From Paracoccus albus (lineage in GTDB: Bacteria > Pseudomonadota > Alphaproteobacteria > Rhodobacterales > Rhodobacteraceae): DNA of 64,000 bases. The stretch covers positions 124,001-188,000 of the forward strand of contig NZ_CP115776.1 of the NCBI RefSeq assembly GCF_027913035.1, given 5' to 3'. How positions within the stretch are numbered: the stretch's first letter is position 1; each line of letters starts with the position of its first letter. Below, piece by piece: positions 34,236 to 44,189 of the stretch. The notes beneath the pieces were generated by a model, which worked only from the letters and a program-made list of their open reading frames with translations, had not been told where the DNA came from and made no database searches. The position numbers were made by a program, and so were the translations under genes.

Positions 34236-35954
34236 TCATGCCTGGCCTGAACGCCAGGGCAGCGTACCATCCGGCAGGTTCTTACCCATCCTGTCGGTAA
34301 GAACCACCAGAAACCCAACCATCAAAAGCGACATGACCGACAGCGCGGCAGCACCGGTAGAGTTGCCTTCATACTGCATTGAAAATATCTGAACGCCGAT
34401 CGTTTCCTGCCCCGCCGACCAGAGCAGCGCGGACAGCGTCAGCTCATTGATCGCGGTCATGAAGATCAGCATGCCCCCCGCGACTGCCGATGGCATCACG
34501 GCAGGGGCGGCCACAAAGACGATCCGCCGCCATATGCTGACACCGGAAATCCGCGCCGCCTCATCCAGCGAGGGGTCGGAGGCTGCGATTGTCGCCTCGA
34601 CAGGGCGTAGTGCCATTGGCAGAAAGCGGCCCAGATAGGCGACCAGCAGAATGGCCGCGGTCCCATAGATCGAGACGCCGATCAGCGGAAGTGGGCGCAG
34701 ATAGACAAGGATCATCGCAAGCGCCAGCACCGTGCCGGGAACGACAAAAGCGGCATCGGCAAGCCAGCTGAGCAGCTTTGCGGGGCGGTTGCGGGCGGTG
34801 ATCGCAAGCCAGCCCATCAGGATGCTGACCATGGCCGAGATCACAGCAGCAAGGCCCGCCAGCGTAAAGGAATTCACAAAAGCACGGCGAACGGCGGGAT
34901 TGGCAAGCGCTTCGGAAAAATTCGTCATGCTGGCCGTATCCAGACCAAGCTTCACACCAAGCGCGGGGACGAGCGCCGTGGACAGAAGGGCAAGGATCGG
35001 AAGGATCGACAGCCAGATCAGGGCAAGCCAGAGGAATGCGAGGACGGGCCATTTGGCGCGGCCAACCTCGAACCCACGGAAACCCTTGCCTGCGGGTAGC
35101 GGTACCGTCAGCGTTCGCTGCAGCAGATGCCGCAGCAGCAATGCCGCAGCGGCCAGCATGACCAGAACCAGTGCCATTGCCGCAACCCTTCCGATGACCT
35201 CGGGGCCGAACCCGTTCAGCCGCTGATAGATCACCGTTGTCAGCACGGGAAAGCGACCGGGAATGCCCAGAAGGGCGGGCACGCCAAAATTGCCGATTGC
35301 GGCGGCAAAGGCCAGCACCGCGCCGGCAATGGCCGCGGGCAGTGCGAGCGGAAGGATGATCCGTCCAGTGATGCGCAATGGGCTGGAACCAGAGATCCGC
35401 CCGGCCTCGATCAGATCGGCGGGCACGGATGACAGGCTCGCACGGACCGCGATAAAGACAAGCGGCATATGTTCCAGCCCCATCAGCCAGGCGATGCCCC
35501 AGCCGGAATACAGCGGATTGGACCTGCCCGGTTCGGGTGCCAGCCCAAGGGCCGACAGCACCGGCGATCCGCTGCCCATCAGCTCGATCCAGGCAAGCGC
35601 CATGATCTGCGAAGGGATCAGCAGCGGCGACAGCGCCAGAAAGCTGATCAGCGCCCGGCCCGGCAGGCGAAGAAGGCCGGTCGCCAGTGCAAAACCTGTC
35701 CCAAGCAGGGTAGAAACCGCCACCGACCCGGCAGAGGCGAAGATCGTGTTCCAGAATGCGCGTTGAAAGGACCGCCCGGAAAGCGTGTCGCGCATAAGCC
35801 CCAGTGCCTGCCCGTCCTCTCCCGGTGCGAAAGACAGGGCAAACAGCCGGATCAGCGGCCATGCGCCGGTCACCAGCACATAGACAGCCAGAAGGGCGAC
35901 GATCAGATGAACGCCGCCCTTCGTCAGGGTGGGTCTGCCCGTATCAGCCGCCAA
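34236..35954 (-). CDS. ABC transporter permease, fused AfuB/FbpB type
   Basis: Inner-membrane permease of 572 residues with two fused permease halves and about 12 helices. Each half has an EAA-type loop that docks the ATPase: EAGRISGSSPLRITGRIILP and DEAARISGVSIWRRIVFVAA. This fused layout is typical of the ferric/hexose-phosphate/2-aminoethylphosphonate transporter group. It starts 11 bases inside the end of the binding-protein gene and is the last gene of the minus-strand operon. Downstream, 34150-34235 holds no clear terminator. Confidence 0.88.
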   Translation of the reverse strand: MAADTGRPTLTKGGVHLIVALLAVYVLVTGAWPLIRLFALSFAPGEDGQALGLMRDTLSGRSFQRAFWNTIFASAGSVAVSTLLGTGFALATGLLRLPGRALISFLALSPLLIPSQIMALAWIELMGSGSPVLSALGLAPEPGRSNPLYSGWGIAWLMGLEHMPLVFIAVRASLSSVPADLIEAGRISGSSPLRITGRIILPLALPAAIAGAVLAFAAAIGNFGVPALLGIPGRFPVLTTVIYQRLNGFGPEVIGRVAAMALVLVMLAAAALLLRHLLQRTLTVPLPAGKGFRGFEVGRAKWPVLAFLWLALIWLSILPILALLSTALVPALGVKLGLDTASMTNFSEALANPAVRRAFVNSFTLAGLAAVISAMVSILMGWLAITARNRPAKLLSWLADAAFVVPGTVLALAMILVYLRPLPLIGVSIYGTAAILLVAYLGRFLPMALRPVEATIAASDPSLDEAARISGVSIWRRIVFVAAPAVMPSAVAGGMLIFMTAINELTLSALLWSAGQETIGVQIFSMQYEGNSTGAAALSVMSLLMVGFLVVLTDRMGKNLPDGTLPWRSGQA

Positions 35955-36924
35955 AGAGATCAGCGAACTGCTCTTTATTCGCCTGATCGTCTGCCATCAG
36001 CTGATCGGCGTCGAGCGGCAGGATGGTCAGGCTGTCAAGCGCGGGATAGCCCTCGGGTGCGGCGACGCCTTCGATGATCGGGAAATATCCCTGCTCGACC
36101 GATTGTTCCTGCGCGGTCTGCGAAAGCTGCCAGTCAACGAATGCCTTCGCGGCTTCTTCATTATCCGTGCCGTTGACGATGGCGACAGGCTGGGTGATCG
36201 CGCTGACGCCCTGTTCCGGCCACACGAAATCGACCGGAGAGCCGTCGGCTTTCGCGTTCATGGCCATATATTCGATAATGATGCCATAGGCTTTTTCGCC
36301 CCGTGCAACCGCCTCGATCACGGTGCCGTTGCCCTGACCGGCGACCGCGCCATTATCGGCCAACTCTTCATAAAACTCCCAACCGAATTCCGGCTGCTGG
36401 ACCACGGTGCCGACATGGATCACGGCAGCACCGGAATAAAGCGGGCTGGGCATGATCAGTGAAGCTGCAACCTCTGGTGTCCGAAGATCGTCCCAGGATG
36501 TCGGCGCGGTGTCCACCATATCGGTGTTATAGACGATGCCGGTGGTGATCAGCTTGGTGCCGAAAAAGGTCATATCCGGGTCGATGACATCGGCGGGGAT
36601 ACCTTCGACCGGCGCATCGGCATAGGCCAGCAGCCGGTCATCGTTCTTCAGCTGCGTCATGGCAACCGCATCCGCGATCAGCAGCACGTCGGCGGGGGTA
36701 GAGCCTGCGGCGAATTCGGCCTGAAGCTTCGACATCAATTCGGTGGTGCCGGTGCGAAAGACCTCTACCTCTACATCCGGGTAGTCCTGATTGAAGGCTT
36801 CGACAACGGTGGCCATCTGTTCCTGCGGCTGCGAGGTATAGACGGTGATCGCGCCGCTCGGTTCGGCAAATGCCGGGCCAGCCATCGCCGCTGCAGTAAC
36901 GATCAGTGGAGTTGCAAAACGCAT
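35944..36924 (-). CDS. ABC transporter substrate-binding protein, AfuA/FbpA family
   Basis: Periplasmic binding protein of 326 residues with a Sec signal (FATPLIVTAAAMAGPAFA). AITVYTSQPQEQMATVVEAF at the mature N-terminus is typical of the extracellular solute-binding family 1 group that includes FbpA and AfuA. The paired tyrosines used by FbpA for Fe3+ are not seen: the corresponding stretch reads KAYGIIIEYM. This argues against iron and for an anionic organic ligand such as a sugar phosphate (as shown for AfuA) or a phosphonate. AGAGG lies nine bases before the ATG. The operon also carries a phosphatase-like and a hydrolase-like gene, consistent with an organophosphate. Confidence 0.85.
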   Translation of the reverse strand: MRFATPLIVTAAAMAGPAFAEPSGAITVYTSQPQEQMATVVEAFNQDYPDVEVEVFRTGTTELMSKLQAEFAAGSTPADVLLIADAVAMTQLKNDDRLLAYADAPVEGIPADVIDPDMTFFGTKLITTGIVYNTDMVDTAPTSWDDLRTPEVAASLIMPSPLYSGAAVIHVGTVVQQPEFGWEFYEELADNGAVAGQGNGTVIEAVARGEKAYGIIIEYMAMNAKADGSPVDFVWPEQGVSAITQPVAIVNGTDNEEAAKAFVDWQLSQTAQEQSVEQGYFPIIEGVAAPEGYPALDSLTILPLDADQLMADDQANKEQFADLFGG

Positions 36925-36956
36925 AGTCGGAATCCTCTTGTCATTTCATCGCGTAC

Positions 36957-37511
36957 CTATCGCTCTGGTTTGAAACATTCGTGACAGTTCCATTGCGTGC
37001 CCTGCATGGCTGGTTCCCACAGCCGTATTGCAGCATTCGCCATACGGATATGTGGGCCATCTGCAAGAAGCCGGTGGATGGCACGATCCGTCCCGGAATG
37101 GGCGACGATCAAAGTCGGCAGGTCAAGGTCAATTGCGGAAAAAGCCGCTTCGGTGCGCTCGTTAAATGCCTGAAGCGCCTCGCCTTTCGGTGGCGTTTCC
37201 TCGCGGCGCAGAATGCTGCGGGGCTGACCCTCCCACACGCCCCAGTTCCGTTCGGCAAGGCCTTCGCTGATCTGGATGCGCAGGCCAAGCGCCTTGGCCA
37301 CCGGCTGTGCAGTCTGCTGCGCCCGCTTCAGGGGCGAGACGACGATCTGTTGTACTCCCGTATGCTTCAGAAAGGCGGCCGCCTGTCTAGCCTGCGCAAT
37401 GCCCGATTCGTTCAGCGGCAGGTCGGTGCTGCCGCAAATGATATCCTGCGCGTTAGCCGCAGTCTGGCCATGTCGCAAAAACAGGAAAGCACCCGACCGC
37501 AGCGTCACCAT
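36957..37511 (-). CDS. Histidine phosphatase family protein
   Basis: Cytoplasmic phosphatase of 184 residues of the phosphoglycerate mutase-like superfamily. The catalytic motif FLRHGQTAAN lies at about residues 12-21, with further active-site residues in SPLKRAQQTA, SEGLAERNWGVWEG and the second histidine in IVAHSGTDRAI. The start overlaps the end of the MBL gene by seven bases, so both belong to the ABC operon. It may dephosphorylate the imported substrate or a product; cobalamin-pathway CobC is an alternative but no cobalamin genes are nearby. Confidence 0.83.
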   Translation of the reverse strand: MVTLRSGAFLFLRHGQTAANAQDIICGSTDLPLNESGIAQARQAAAFLKHTGVQQIVVSPLKRAQQTAQPVAKALGLRIQISEGLAERNWGVWEGQPRSILRREETPPKGEALQAFNERTEAAFSAIDLDLPTLIVAHSGTDRAIHRLLADGPHIRMANAAIRLWEPAMQGTQWNCHECFKPER

Positions 37512-38581
37512 GAGATATCGCCCTGTGCGGCCCAGCTAACGGCGGGGAAGGCAGCGCTCAGACTTTGTCTGTGGGCAGCGGTAGCGAAGGCCGGAATCAC
37601 GATCTTGGCTGCTGTCTGGGACAGCAGCGTTTCCAGCGTTGCCCGATCCGGGTGAACATTCCAACGCACCTGTGTTGCGCGCCCCTCTCGCACCCAATCA
37701 TACGCTGGCGAGCCCTGCGACAGATGCCCGGTGAAGATGATCGGAACGCCTGCAGAAAGTGCGCGGGGCCCCAGTTTTTCCGACAGCCCGCTGCCGCAAT
37801 TCGCGCCGGCGGCGACCATGATCCCCTGCATCGGGCTGTCAGGTTCTAACCGCCCGGCATTGTTAAGAAGCCGGTCGAGGTCGCTAACACCCGTTGATCC
37901 CAGCCAATCACCGTGGGACAGCATCACTTTTCCCACCTGCCGTATCTGATCGCAAATGCTGACCCGCCGCCCGCTGTCCAAAAGGGCCAAGGCGATTTCC
38001 AACCCGCGACCGGCAGGCGGCGCCGGTAGAAGGCACGGCCCGTCGACCGCCAATTGCATCAGCGCGGCGATTTGCGTCGTCAGATGATCTGGCTCGACTC
38101 CATAAGAACAGTCGAGGATTGCCGTGTGTGCGCGAGGAAGCGCAGCGGATGGAAACAGCCCGGTCCCCTCGGCATAATCACCGCTATATACCAGCCCGCC
38201 CGGCCCACCGACCCGCATCCAGACTGCACCCGGCGCGTGTCCGGCAAGCCCGGTTTCCACCGAAACGCCTGCGATATCGCCGCGTATGGGCAGGTCTTGC
38301 GCATCACGAAGCGCCGGAGTTTCGGCAAGGGCACGGGTCGGTGCAGTCGCATAAACCGGTGGCGATCCGATGCGGTCAAGCAGGTCCAGAGAGCCGACAT
38401 GATCCGCATGACCGTGAGAGATAAGCACCGCATCCACCCTGCCGATGCCGGACAGATCGGGCCTGCGTCCTGCATCGGGGCCTTTTCCCATGTCCAGCAA
38501 AAGCCGCGCCCGGCCTGTATCCACCATGAAACAGGCCGGACCTTTTGCATCGAACCCGCCAAGCGCCTGAACCCGCATCAT
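37505..38581 (-). CDS. Metallo-beta-lactamase-fold hydrolase
   Basis: Protein of 358 residues. ISHGHADHVGSLDLL is the HxHxDH dinuclear metal motif of the MBL fold, and further metal ligands are expected around GLAGHAPGAVW and LDCSYG. The C-terminal half (VPIIFTGHLSQGSPAYDW) recalls beta-CASP-type MBL proteins. It overlaps the ATPase gene upstream (ATGA) and the phosphatase gene downstream, forming the middle of the ABC operon. A phosphoesterase role on an imported organophosphate is a reasonable guess; a nuclease role, as in RNase J-like MBLs, cannot be excluded. Confidence 0.78.
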   Translation of the reverse strand: MMRVQALGGFDAKGPACFMVDTGRARLLLDMGKGPDAGRRPDLSGIGRVDAVLISHGHADHVGSLDLLDRIGSPPVYATAPTRALAETPALRDAQDLPIRGDIAGVSVETGLAGHAPGAVWMRVGGPGGLVYSGDYAEGTGLFPSAALPRAHTAILDCSYGVEPDHLTTQIAALMQLAVDGPCLLPAPPAGRGLEIALALLDSGRRVSICDQIRQVGKVMLSHGDWLGSTGVSDLDRLLNNAGRLEPDSPMQGIMVAAGANCGSGLSEKLGPRALSAGVPIIFTGHLSQGSPAYDWVREGRATQVRWNVHPDRATLETLLSQTAAKIVIPAFATAAHRQSLSAAFPAVSWAAQGDISW

Positions 38582-39678
38582 GCCGGAACGCGGGTCCTTT
38601 GCGGTGAAGCCGCCCCCAAGGCCACGCCTGGTGAGCCGTCACGCGGCAGAACCCAGCCACCGCGCAGCGCGACCTTTAACGGCTCGCCCTGCTTTGCGGG
38701 TCGGTCAAGTCGCAGGGTCAGCGGCTCTGCCTCGGGCAGGTCATCGAACAGGATATCCGTCATGTGATAGCCATCTTCGAACCGCGACGAGGAAACGGTC
38801 GCCTCGATTCCGTCCCGCGAAGGAATCAGGTCGCGCGAATGCAGGCAAAGCCAGGCTGCGCCATTCTGGACGATGCCGGGGATTGCGACCTCATGGCGAC
38901 CGATCTGGATACGGCAAAGACCATCTGCGCCGCGATCTCTCACCGTCACCGGCAATGTGCGGCCATGACCGACAAAGCGGGCGACCATCGGCGTCGCCGG
39001 CTGATCGAACAGCTGTTGCGGTGGCGCAAGCTGTTCCAGCCGCCCCTGATCCATGACGCCCACCAGATCGGCGACTGCCATCGCCTCATTCTGGTCATGC
39101 GTCACAAAGACCATCGTGCATCCGGTGGCTGCGTGAATGCGGCGGAACTCGGCCAGCATCGACTGACGCAGATGCGCATCGAGATTTGCCAGAGGTTCGT
39201 CCAGAAGAAGGATGCGCGGCCTTGCCGCCAGACTGCGGGCAAGGGCCACCCGCTGCCTTTGTCCACCCGACAGCTCATGCGGTTTGCGCCCGGCGAACCC
39301 GGCCATGCCGACCATCCGCAAGGCCTCTGTCACGCGCTGTTCACGATCGGCACGAGACAGACGGTTGAGGCCAAAACCTATATTCCCCGCGACGGTCATA
39401 TGCGGCCAGAGCGCGTAGGACTGGAACACCATGCCCAGTTCGCGCCCTTCAGGTTCAACAAAGCGCGAAGGCGAAGCGACCGTCTGGCCTGCAAGGGCTA
39501 TGGTGCCGTCATCGGGACGTTCCAGCCCCGCGATCAGGCGCAAAAGCGTTGTCTTGCCGCAGCCGGAAGGTCCCAGCAGGGCGACAAACCGCCCGGAGTC
39601 CAGCTTGGTTGAAATATCGTCAACGGCGGTCGTATTCCCGAAGCGCCGCGAGACGTTCTTAAATGTGATCTCGGTCAT
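38578..39678 (-). CDS. ABC transporter ATP-binding protein, AfuC/FbpC type
   Basis: Cytoplasmic ATPase of 366 residues. Walker A GPSGCGKTTLL, signature LSGGQRQRVALARSLA, Walker B ILLLDEPLANLD and switch VFVTHDQ are all intact, and a C-terminal TOBE-like domain follows from about residue 245. The ATG at 39678 (MTEITFKNVSRRFG) is preferred over an in-frame start 19 codons earlier; the ribosome site is weak. It is the first gene of a five-gene operon: ATPase, MBL hydrolase, histidine phosphatase, binding protein, permease. The 246 bases upstream to 39924 show no further gene. Confidence 0.9.
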   Translation of the reverse strand: MTEITFKNVSRRFGNTTAVDDISTKLDSGRFVALLGPSGCGKTTLLRLIAGLERPDDGTIALAGQTVASPSRFVEPEGRELGMVFQSYALWPHMTVAGNIGFGLNRLSRADREQRVTEALRMVGMAGFAGRKPHELSGGQRQRVALARSLAARPRILLLDEPLANLDAHLRQSMLAEFRRIHAATGCTMVFVTHDQNEAMAVADLVGVMDQGRLEQLAPPQQLFDQPATPMVARFVGHGRTLPVTVRDRGADGLCRIQIGRHEVAIPGIVQNGAAWLCLHSRDLIPSRDGIEATVSSSRFEDGYHMTDILFDDLPEAEPLTLRLDRPAKQGEPLKVALRGGWVLPRDGSPGVALGAASPQRTRVPA

Positions 39679-39924
39679 GCGTGCTCGATAGACAGAATTT
39701 ACGACGGCTTCGTGAAGGTTGATCCACCTCACCACCGTCTGGGCGTGTCATCGGAATACCCGGCAATTTAATGACTCATGAATAAGTGTAACCTCGACCC
39801 GCGCGAAGGCGATTGGGTTTGTCCACTCCAGGGTGTGAAACAAGGTTCGTAAGTCAAGCGCGTCATGCCGTAAGGAAGCCAAGATTCTTCGAGAGATACC
39901 AGCAAGCAGCCAGACCCGTTATAA

Positions 39925-40272
39925 TCACACAATCGGCTGACCGGGCACAGCACAGATGTCAGAGCGGGTCAGGAAGCGTTTCTCGCGACCGTTGTCCAAG
40001 CTGAACATACCGCCCCTACCAGGCACGACGTCGATGATAAGGTCGGTGTGCTTCCATGTCTCATACTGCGAGGCCGAGATATAGAACGGCGCGCCGCCGA
40101 TCTCTCCCAGCTTCACGTCACGCTCACTGACCTTGAAGTCGTCCTGCGGATAGCACATCGGTGACGAGCCGTCACAGCAGCCGCCTGACTGGTGGAAAAG
40201 GACGGGGCCATGATCGGCGGTGATCTCCGCGATCAGTTCAAGAGCGGAATCGGTGGCGGTCACGGTGCTCAT
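39925..40272 (-). CDS. DUF779 domain protein
   Basis: Protein of 115 residues matching the DUF779 family: LIAEITADHGPVLFHQSGGCCDGSSPMCYP with its GGCCDGS cysteine pair is characteristic. Members are encoded beside NAD-dependent acetaldehyde/aldehyde dehydrogenases, and one is found three genes upstream here. The ATG overlaps the topoisomerase stop (ATGA). The role of DUF779 is not established; metal or cofactor handling for the dehydrogenase has the right flavour given the cysteines, but that is inference. Confidence 0.88.
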   Translation of the reverse strand: MSTVTATDSALELIAEITADHGPVLFHQSGGCCDGSSPMCYPQDDFKVSERDVKLGEIGGAPFYISASQYETWKHTDLIIDVVPGRGGMFSLDNGREKRFLTRSDICAVPGQPIV

Positions 40273-41333
40273 GTTTTCAACCTTTCCTCAAGGAATTTCA
40301 GAACCTGTTTTTCCTCGTGCCGAAGTCCGGGCTTCTTCAGCTTCTTTTCGATCTTATCACGCAATTCAAGTTTCAGCTCATCCGCCATATAGGCATCGAT
40401 AATCTGCGGATGAACGTAGCACTTGCGACAGATTGCGGGCGTATTGCCCAGATGGGCGGCCACCGATTCAATCGCATCGCGGACATTGGCCTTGGCGGCG
40501 GATTCACTATCCGCCTTTTCATATTCAGCCAGAGCAATCGCAGCCAGAACGGTTCCGGTCCAGGTGCGAAAGTCCTTGGCGGTCACTTCGCTGCCCGAAA
40601 TATCTCGCAGATAGTCGTTCACCTCGGTTGAAGATACCTGTTGCCGGTCGCCGTCTTCGTCCTCGTATTGAAAAAGGTGCTGACCCGGGAGATCCTGCAC
40701 CGATTGCACGATCTTTGCCACGCGGCGGTCAGTGATTCCCAGATCCCAATCCTTCCCGCCTTTGCCCTTGAATTTGAATCTGATCTTGCTGCCGTCTATA
40801 TCGACATGCCGGTCGCGCAACGTGGTCAAACCATGAGATTTGTTGCTTCGTGCATAGTCGGTATTACCCACGCGTATCATGGTGTTTTCCAGAAGCCAGA
40901 CAACAGTTGCCAGCACCTTTTCCGCTGGCAGGCCGCGACGCCCCAGATCCTTGTGAACCTGTTGACGGATCTTCGGCAGCGCTGTGGCGAATTGCAGCAT
41001 GTGGTCATATTTCGCGCCATCACGGACCTCTCGGAAATCGGGGTGATAGCGATATTGCTTTCTCCCCCTCGCGTCACGGCCAGTAGCCTGCAAATGCCCG
41101 CGCGGATCGGGACAGATCCACACATCCTGCCAAGCTGGCGGAATGGCGAGCGCATTGAGACGCGCGCGCCGCCTTTTGTCGGTGATCGTCTGACCATTGC
41201 TGCCGCGATAGCTGAAACCCTTGCCGGATCGGGCACGGCTGATGCCAGGTGAATCATCGCTGACATAGATCAACCCCACACTTTCGGCTGCGTCTTCGGG
41301 GTCAACAATTGCAGGTCTTGTGTCCTTCGGCAT
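40269..41333 (-). CDS. DNA topoisomerase IB (poxvirus-like)
   Basis: Type IB topoisomerase of 354 residues that relaxes supercoils through a 3'-phosphotyrosine intermediate. The N-terminal domain is recognisable in GKGFSYRGSNGQTITDKRRRARL, and the catalytic domain contains the pentad region: GLTTLRDRHVDI, RFKFKGKGGK, FRTWTGTVLAA and NTPAICRKCYVHPQII with the expected nucleophile Tyr. The ATG at 41333 has GGAG seven bases upstream; the longer frame has none. It overlaps DUF779 and lies about 100 bases after the ADH gene, so it seems to be carried in the alcohol-oxidation operon. Bacterial TopIB enzymes are accessory and often mobile or stress-linked. Confidence 0.9.
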   Translation of the reverse strand: MPKDTRPAIVDPEDAAESVGLIYVSDDSPGISRARSGKGFSYRGSNGQTITDKRRRARLNALAIPPAWQDVWICPDPRGHLQATGRDARGRKQYRYHPDFREVRDGAKYDHMLQFATALPKIRQQVHKDLGRRGLPAEKVLATVVWLLENTMIRVGNTDYARSNKSHGLTTLRDRHVDIDGSKIRFKFKGKGGKDWDLGITDRRVAKIVQSVQDLPGQHLFQYEDEDGDRQQVSSTEVNDYLRDISGSEVTAKDFRTWTGTVLAAIALAEYEKADSESAAKANVRDAIESVAAHLGNTPAICRKCYVHPQIIDAYMADELKLELRDKIEKKLKKPGLRHEEKQVLKFLEERLKT

Positions 41334-41437
41334 GTTCGCGCTCCGTCCCGGACCGGATATGAGACTGAACGTGGAAGGCAGCAAATAAGTTGCCAATGAG
41401 ACGTCTGCGGCGGGTTGCGCCGCCGCAGACAGGTTCG

Positions 41438-42466
41438 TCATGCCGACATATCCAGCACGATACGTCCGTCGATCTTGCCCTTTTCCATCCTGCCAAATAT
41501 GTCGTTGATATTGTCCAGAGGCTCTGCCGCAGTGTGGGCGTGAACCTGACCCGAACCCGCGAAATCCAGCGATTCCTGAAGATCCAGCCGGGTGCCGACG
41601 ATAGAGCCGCGAATGGTCAGCCCGTTCAGGACCGTGTCGAAGATTGGCAGCGGGAAGTCACCCGGCGGCAAGCCGTTCAGCGCAATCGTCCCGCCCCGCC
41701 GCGCCATGCCGAGCGCCTGCGCAAATGCCGGGCGAGAAACGGCGGTGACCAGGACGCCATGCATCCCGCCAACCTCTTTCTTCAGATAGTCGCCGGGGTC
41801 GTTTTCCATTGCGTTGACGGTCAACTCGGCCCCCAGTTCCGTGGCCAGTTTCAGCTTTGACGGGTCAATATCGACCGCCGCCACGCGCAGACCCATGGCC
41901 TTTGCATATTGCACCGCCATGTGACCGAGCCCGCCGATCCCCGAAATAGCCACCCAATCGCCGGGTTTCGTATCGGTCATCTTCAGCCCCTTATAGACCG
42001 TGACGCCCGCGCAAAGGATCGGCGCGATCTCGACAAAACCGACATTCTCGGGAAGGTGGCCAACGAAATTCGGGTCGGCAATCGCGTAATCCGCAAAACC
42101 GCCATTCACCGAATAGCCGGTATTCTGCTGGCTTTCGCACAGGGTTTCCCAGCCGCCCAGACAATGCGGGCAATGTCCGCAGGCGGTATAGAGCCACGGC
42201 ACGCCGACGCGGTCGCCCTCCTTGACGTTCTTGACGCCCTGACCGACGCCCGAGACATAGCCCACGCCCTCATGGCCCGGAATGAAGGGCGGGTTGGGTT
42301 TCACGGGCCAGTCGCCATGGGCGGCGTGCAGGTCGGTATGGCAGACCCCGCAAGCCTCAATCCTGACCTGAATCTCGCCGGGGCCGGGTTCCGGCACGGG
42401 GGCATCCTCGATCTCCAAAGGCTTTCCGAACTCGCGAACAACTGCGGCTTTCATTTTCTGGGCCAT
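41438..42466 (-). CDS. adhP: Zinc-dependent alcohol dehydrogenase (AdhP type)
   Basis: NAD-dependent medium-chain alcohol dehydrogenase of 342 residues. Catalytic zinc ligands are in [16 protein letters not shown] and PGHEGVGYV, and the structural zinc cysteines in [38 protein letters not shown] is the cofactor site. The ATG at 42466 is set by GGAGGAAATT immediately upstream. It lies 94 bases after the aldehyde dehydrogenase stop. It should oxidise ethanol or another short primary alcohol to the aldehyde that the upstream gene product converts to the acid. Confidence 0.93.
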   Translation of the reverse strand: MAQKMKAAVVREFGKPLEIEDAPVPEPGPGEIQVRIEACGVCHTDLHAAHGDWPVKPNPPFIPGHEGVGYVSGVGQGVKNVKEGDRVGVPWLYTACGHCPHCLGGWETLCESQQNTGYSVNGGFADYAIADPNFVGHLPENVGFVEIAPILCAGVTVYKGLKMTDTKPGDWVAISGIGGLGHMAVQYAKAMGLRVAAVDIDPSKLKLATELGAELTVNAMENDPGDYLKKEVGGMHGVLVTAVSRPAFAQALGMARRGGTIALNGLPPGDFPLPIFDTVLNGLTIRGSIVGTRLDLQESLDFAGSGQVHAHTAAEPLDNINDIFGRMEKGKIDGRIVLDMSA

Positions 42467-42560
42467 AATTTCCTCCGGTTTTAAGCATGACTTTCCCGCC
42501 CGCCGGGGGCGGTTGAATGGGTGGGGGCCATGACAGCCCCCGCCTGCGATGTTCAGTGGA

Positions 42561-44087
42561 TCAGAAGAAGCCCAGCTTCTGCGGGGCATAGCTGACCAGC
42601 ATATTCTTGGTCTGCTGATAGTGGTCGAGCATCATCTTGTGGTTTTCGCGACCGATACCCGACTGCTTGTAGCCGCCAAAGGCCGCGTGCGCCGGATAGG
42701 CGTGATAGCAGTTGGTCCACACGCGGCCCGCCTTGATCGCGCGGCCCATGCGGTAGCAGGTATTGGCATCGCGGCTCCATAATCCGGCACCAAGACCGTA
42801 GAGCGTGTCATTCGCGATCTCCAACGCCTCTTCCTTGTCCTTGAAGGTGGTCACGGACACGACTGGACCGAATATCTCCTCCTGGAAGACGCGCATCTTG
42901 TTGTTGCCCTTGAAGACGGTCGGCTTGATGTAATAGCCGTCCTTAAGATCGCCCCCCAGATCGGCGGCCTCGCCCCCGGTCAGGACCTCGGCGCCTTCTT
43001 TGCGGCCGATATCCATATAGGACAGGATCTTCTCTTTCTGCTCGCTGGAGGCCTGCGCGCCGATCATCGTGTCGCTTTCGCGCGGGTCGCCCTGCTTGAT
43101 CGCCTCGACCCGTTTGATCGCCTTCTCCATGAATTCATCGAAGATGGATTCATGCACCAGAGCACGCGACGGGCAGGTGCAGACCTCACCCTGATTGAGC
43201 GCGAACATGGTGAAGCCTTCAAGCGCCTTGTCGAAGAAATCGTCATCCTCACGCGCGACGTCATCGAAGAAGATGTTGGGTGATTTGCCGCCCAGTTCCA
43301 GCGTCACCGGGATCAGGTTTTCGGCTGCATATTGCATGATAAGACGACCTGTCGTCGTCTCGCCGGTGAAGGCGATCTTGGCGATGCGGGGGTTGCTGGC
43401 AAGCGGCTTGCCGGCCTCCAGCCCGAAACCGTTGACGATGTTCAGCACGCCCGGCGGCAGGATATCGGCCACCAGATCCATGAAGACCATGATGCTGGCC
43501 GGCGTCTGTTCGGCGGGCTTCATCACCACACAGTTACCAGCAGCAAGCGCAGGTGCCAGCTTCCACGCCGCCATCAGCAGCGGGAAGTTCCACGGGATGA
43601 TCTGGCCCACAACGCCAAGCGGTTCGTGGAAGTGATAGGCGACCGTGTCATGGTCGATTTCGGAAATAGAGCCTTCCTGCGCCCGCAGAACCCCAGCAAA
43701 ATACCGGAAATGATCGATTGCCAGCGGCACATCGGCGGCCATCGTCTCTCGGATCGGCTTGCCGTTGTCCCATGTCTCGGCGGTGGCGAGCAGTTCCAGA
43801 TTCGCTTCCATCCGGTCGGCGACCTTCAGCAGCGTATTGGCACGCTCGGTCGAGGAGGCATTGCCCCATTTGTCCTTCGCGGCATGGGCGGCATCCAGTG
43901 CAAGCTCAATATCTTCCGCACTGGACCGGGCGATCTCGCCCACATCCGCCCCGGTGATCGGGGTCACATTGTTGAAATAGCGGCCCTGCGTCGGTGCAAC
44001 CCATTTCCCGCCAATGAAATTGTCGTAGCGGCTGGCAAAAGGCATCGCGCTGACACCCTGAAATTCGCGTGGCTGATCGTTCGGCAT
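42561..44087 (-). CDS. Aldehyde dehydrogenase, acetaldehyde type
   Basis: NAD-dependent ALDH of 508 residues. [12 protein letters not shown] and the NAD site, the base in [14 protein letters not shown] and the cysteine nucleophile in [16 protein letters not shown] are intact. It resembles the bacterial acetaldehyde dehydrogenases (AdhA, ExaC types) that occur with DUF779 and AcoR-like regulators. GGAGGAGGAAAAA precedes the ATG at 44087. It is the first gene of the four-gene operon and is separated from the regulator by 129 bases holding the palindrome at 44190. The product carboxylate (acetate or similar) would feed central metabolism. Confidence 0.92.
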   Translation of the reverse strand: MPNDQPREFQGVSAMPFASRYDNFIGGKWVAPTQGRYFNNVTPITGADVGEIARSSAEDIELALDAAHAAKDKWGNASSTERANTLLKVADRMEANLELLATAETWDNGKPIRETMAADVPLAIDHFRYFAGVLRAQEGSISEIDHDTVAYHFHEPLGVVGQIIPWNFPLLMAAWKLAPALAAGNCVVMKPAEQTPASIMVFMDLVADILPPGVLNIVNGFGLEAGKPLASNPRIAKIAFTGETTTGRLIMQYAAENLIPVTLELGGKSPNIFFDDVAREDDDFFDKALEGFTMFALNQGEVCTCPSRALVHESIFDEFMEKAIKRVEAIKQGDPRESDTMIGAQASSEQKEKILSYMDIGRKEGAEVLTGGEAADLGGDLKDGYYIKPTVFKGNNKMRVFQEEIFGPVVSVTTFKDKEEALEIANDTLYGLGAGLWSRDANTCYRMGRAIKAGRVWTNCYHAYPAHAAFGGYKQSGIGRENHKMMLDHYQQTKNMLVSYAPQKLGFF

Positions 44088-44189
44088 TTTTTCCTCCTCC
44101 AATTCCCGGCAGCATGTCCCCGGGGATGGAGGAAGGATCGGCCTCGGATCAGATTCGCACAATCTGGCAGGCGGACACCGCATCCGCAC

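Noticed and set aside
35944..36924. Ferric iron-binding protein FbpA
   Set aside because: The family fold fits but the paired tyrosine ligands are not seen, and the operon contains phosphatase-like genes; kept as AfuA/FbpA family with ligand open.
39731..39924. Small gene in the gap before the ABC ATPase
   Set aside because: Only a 61-codon frame with no ribosome site and no family match; left as intergenic.
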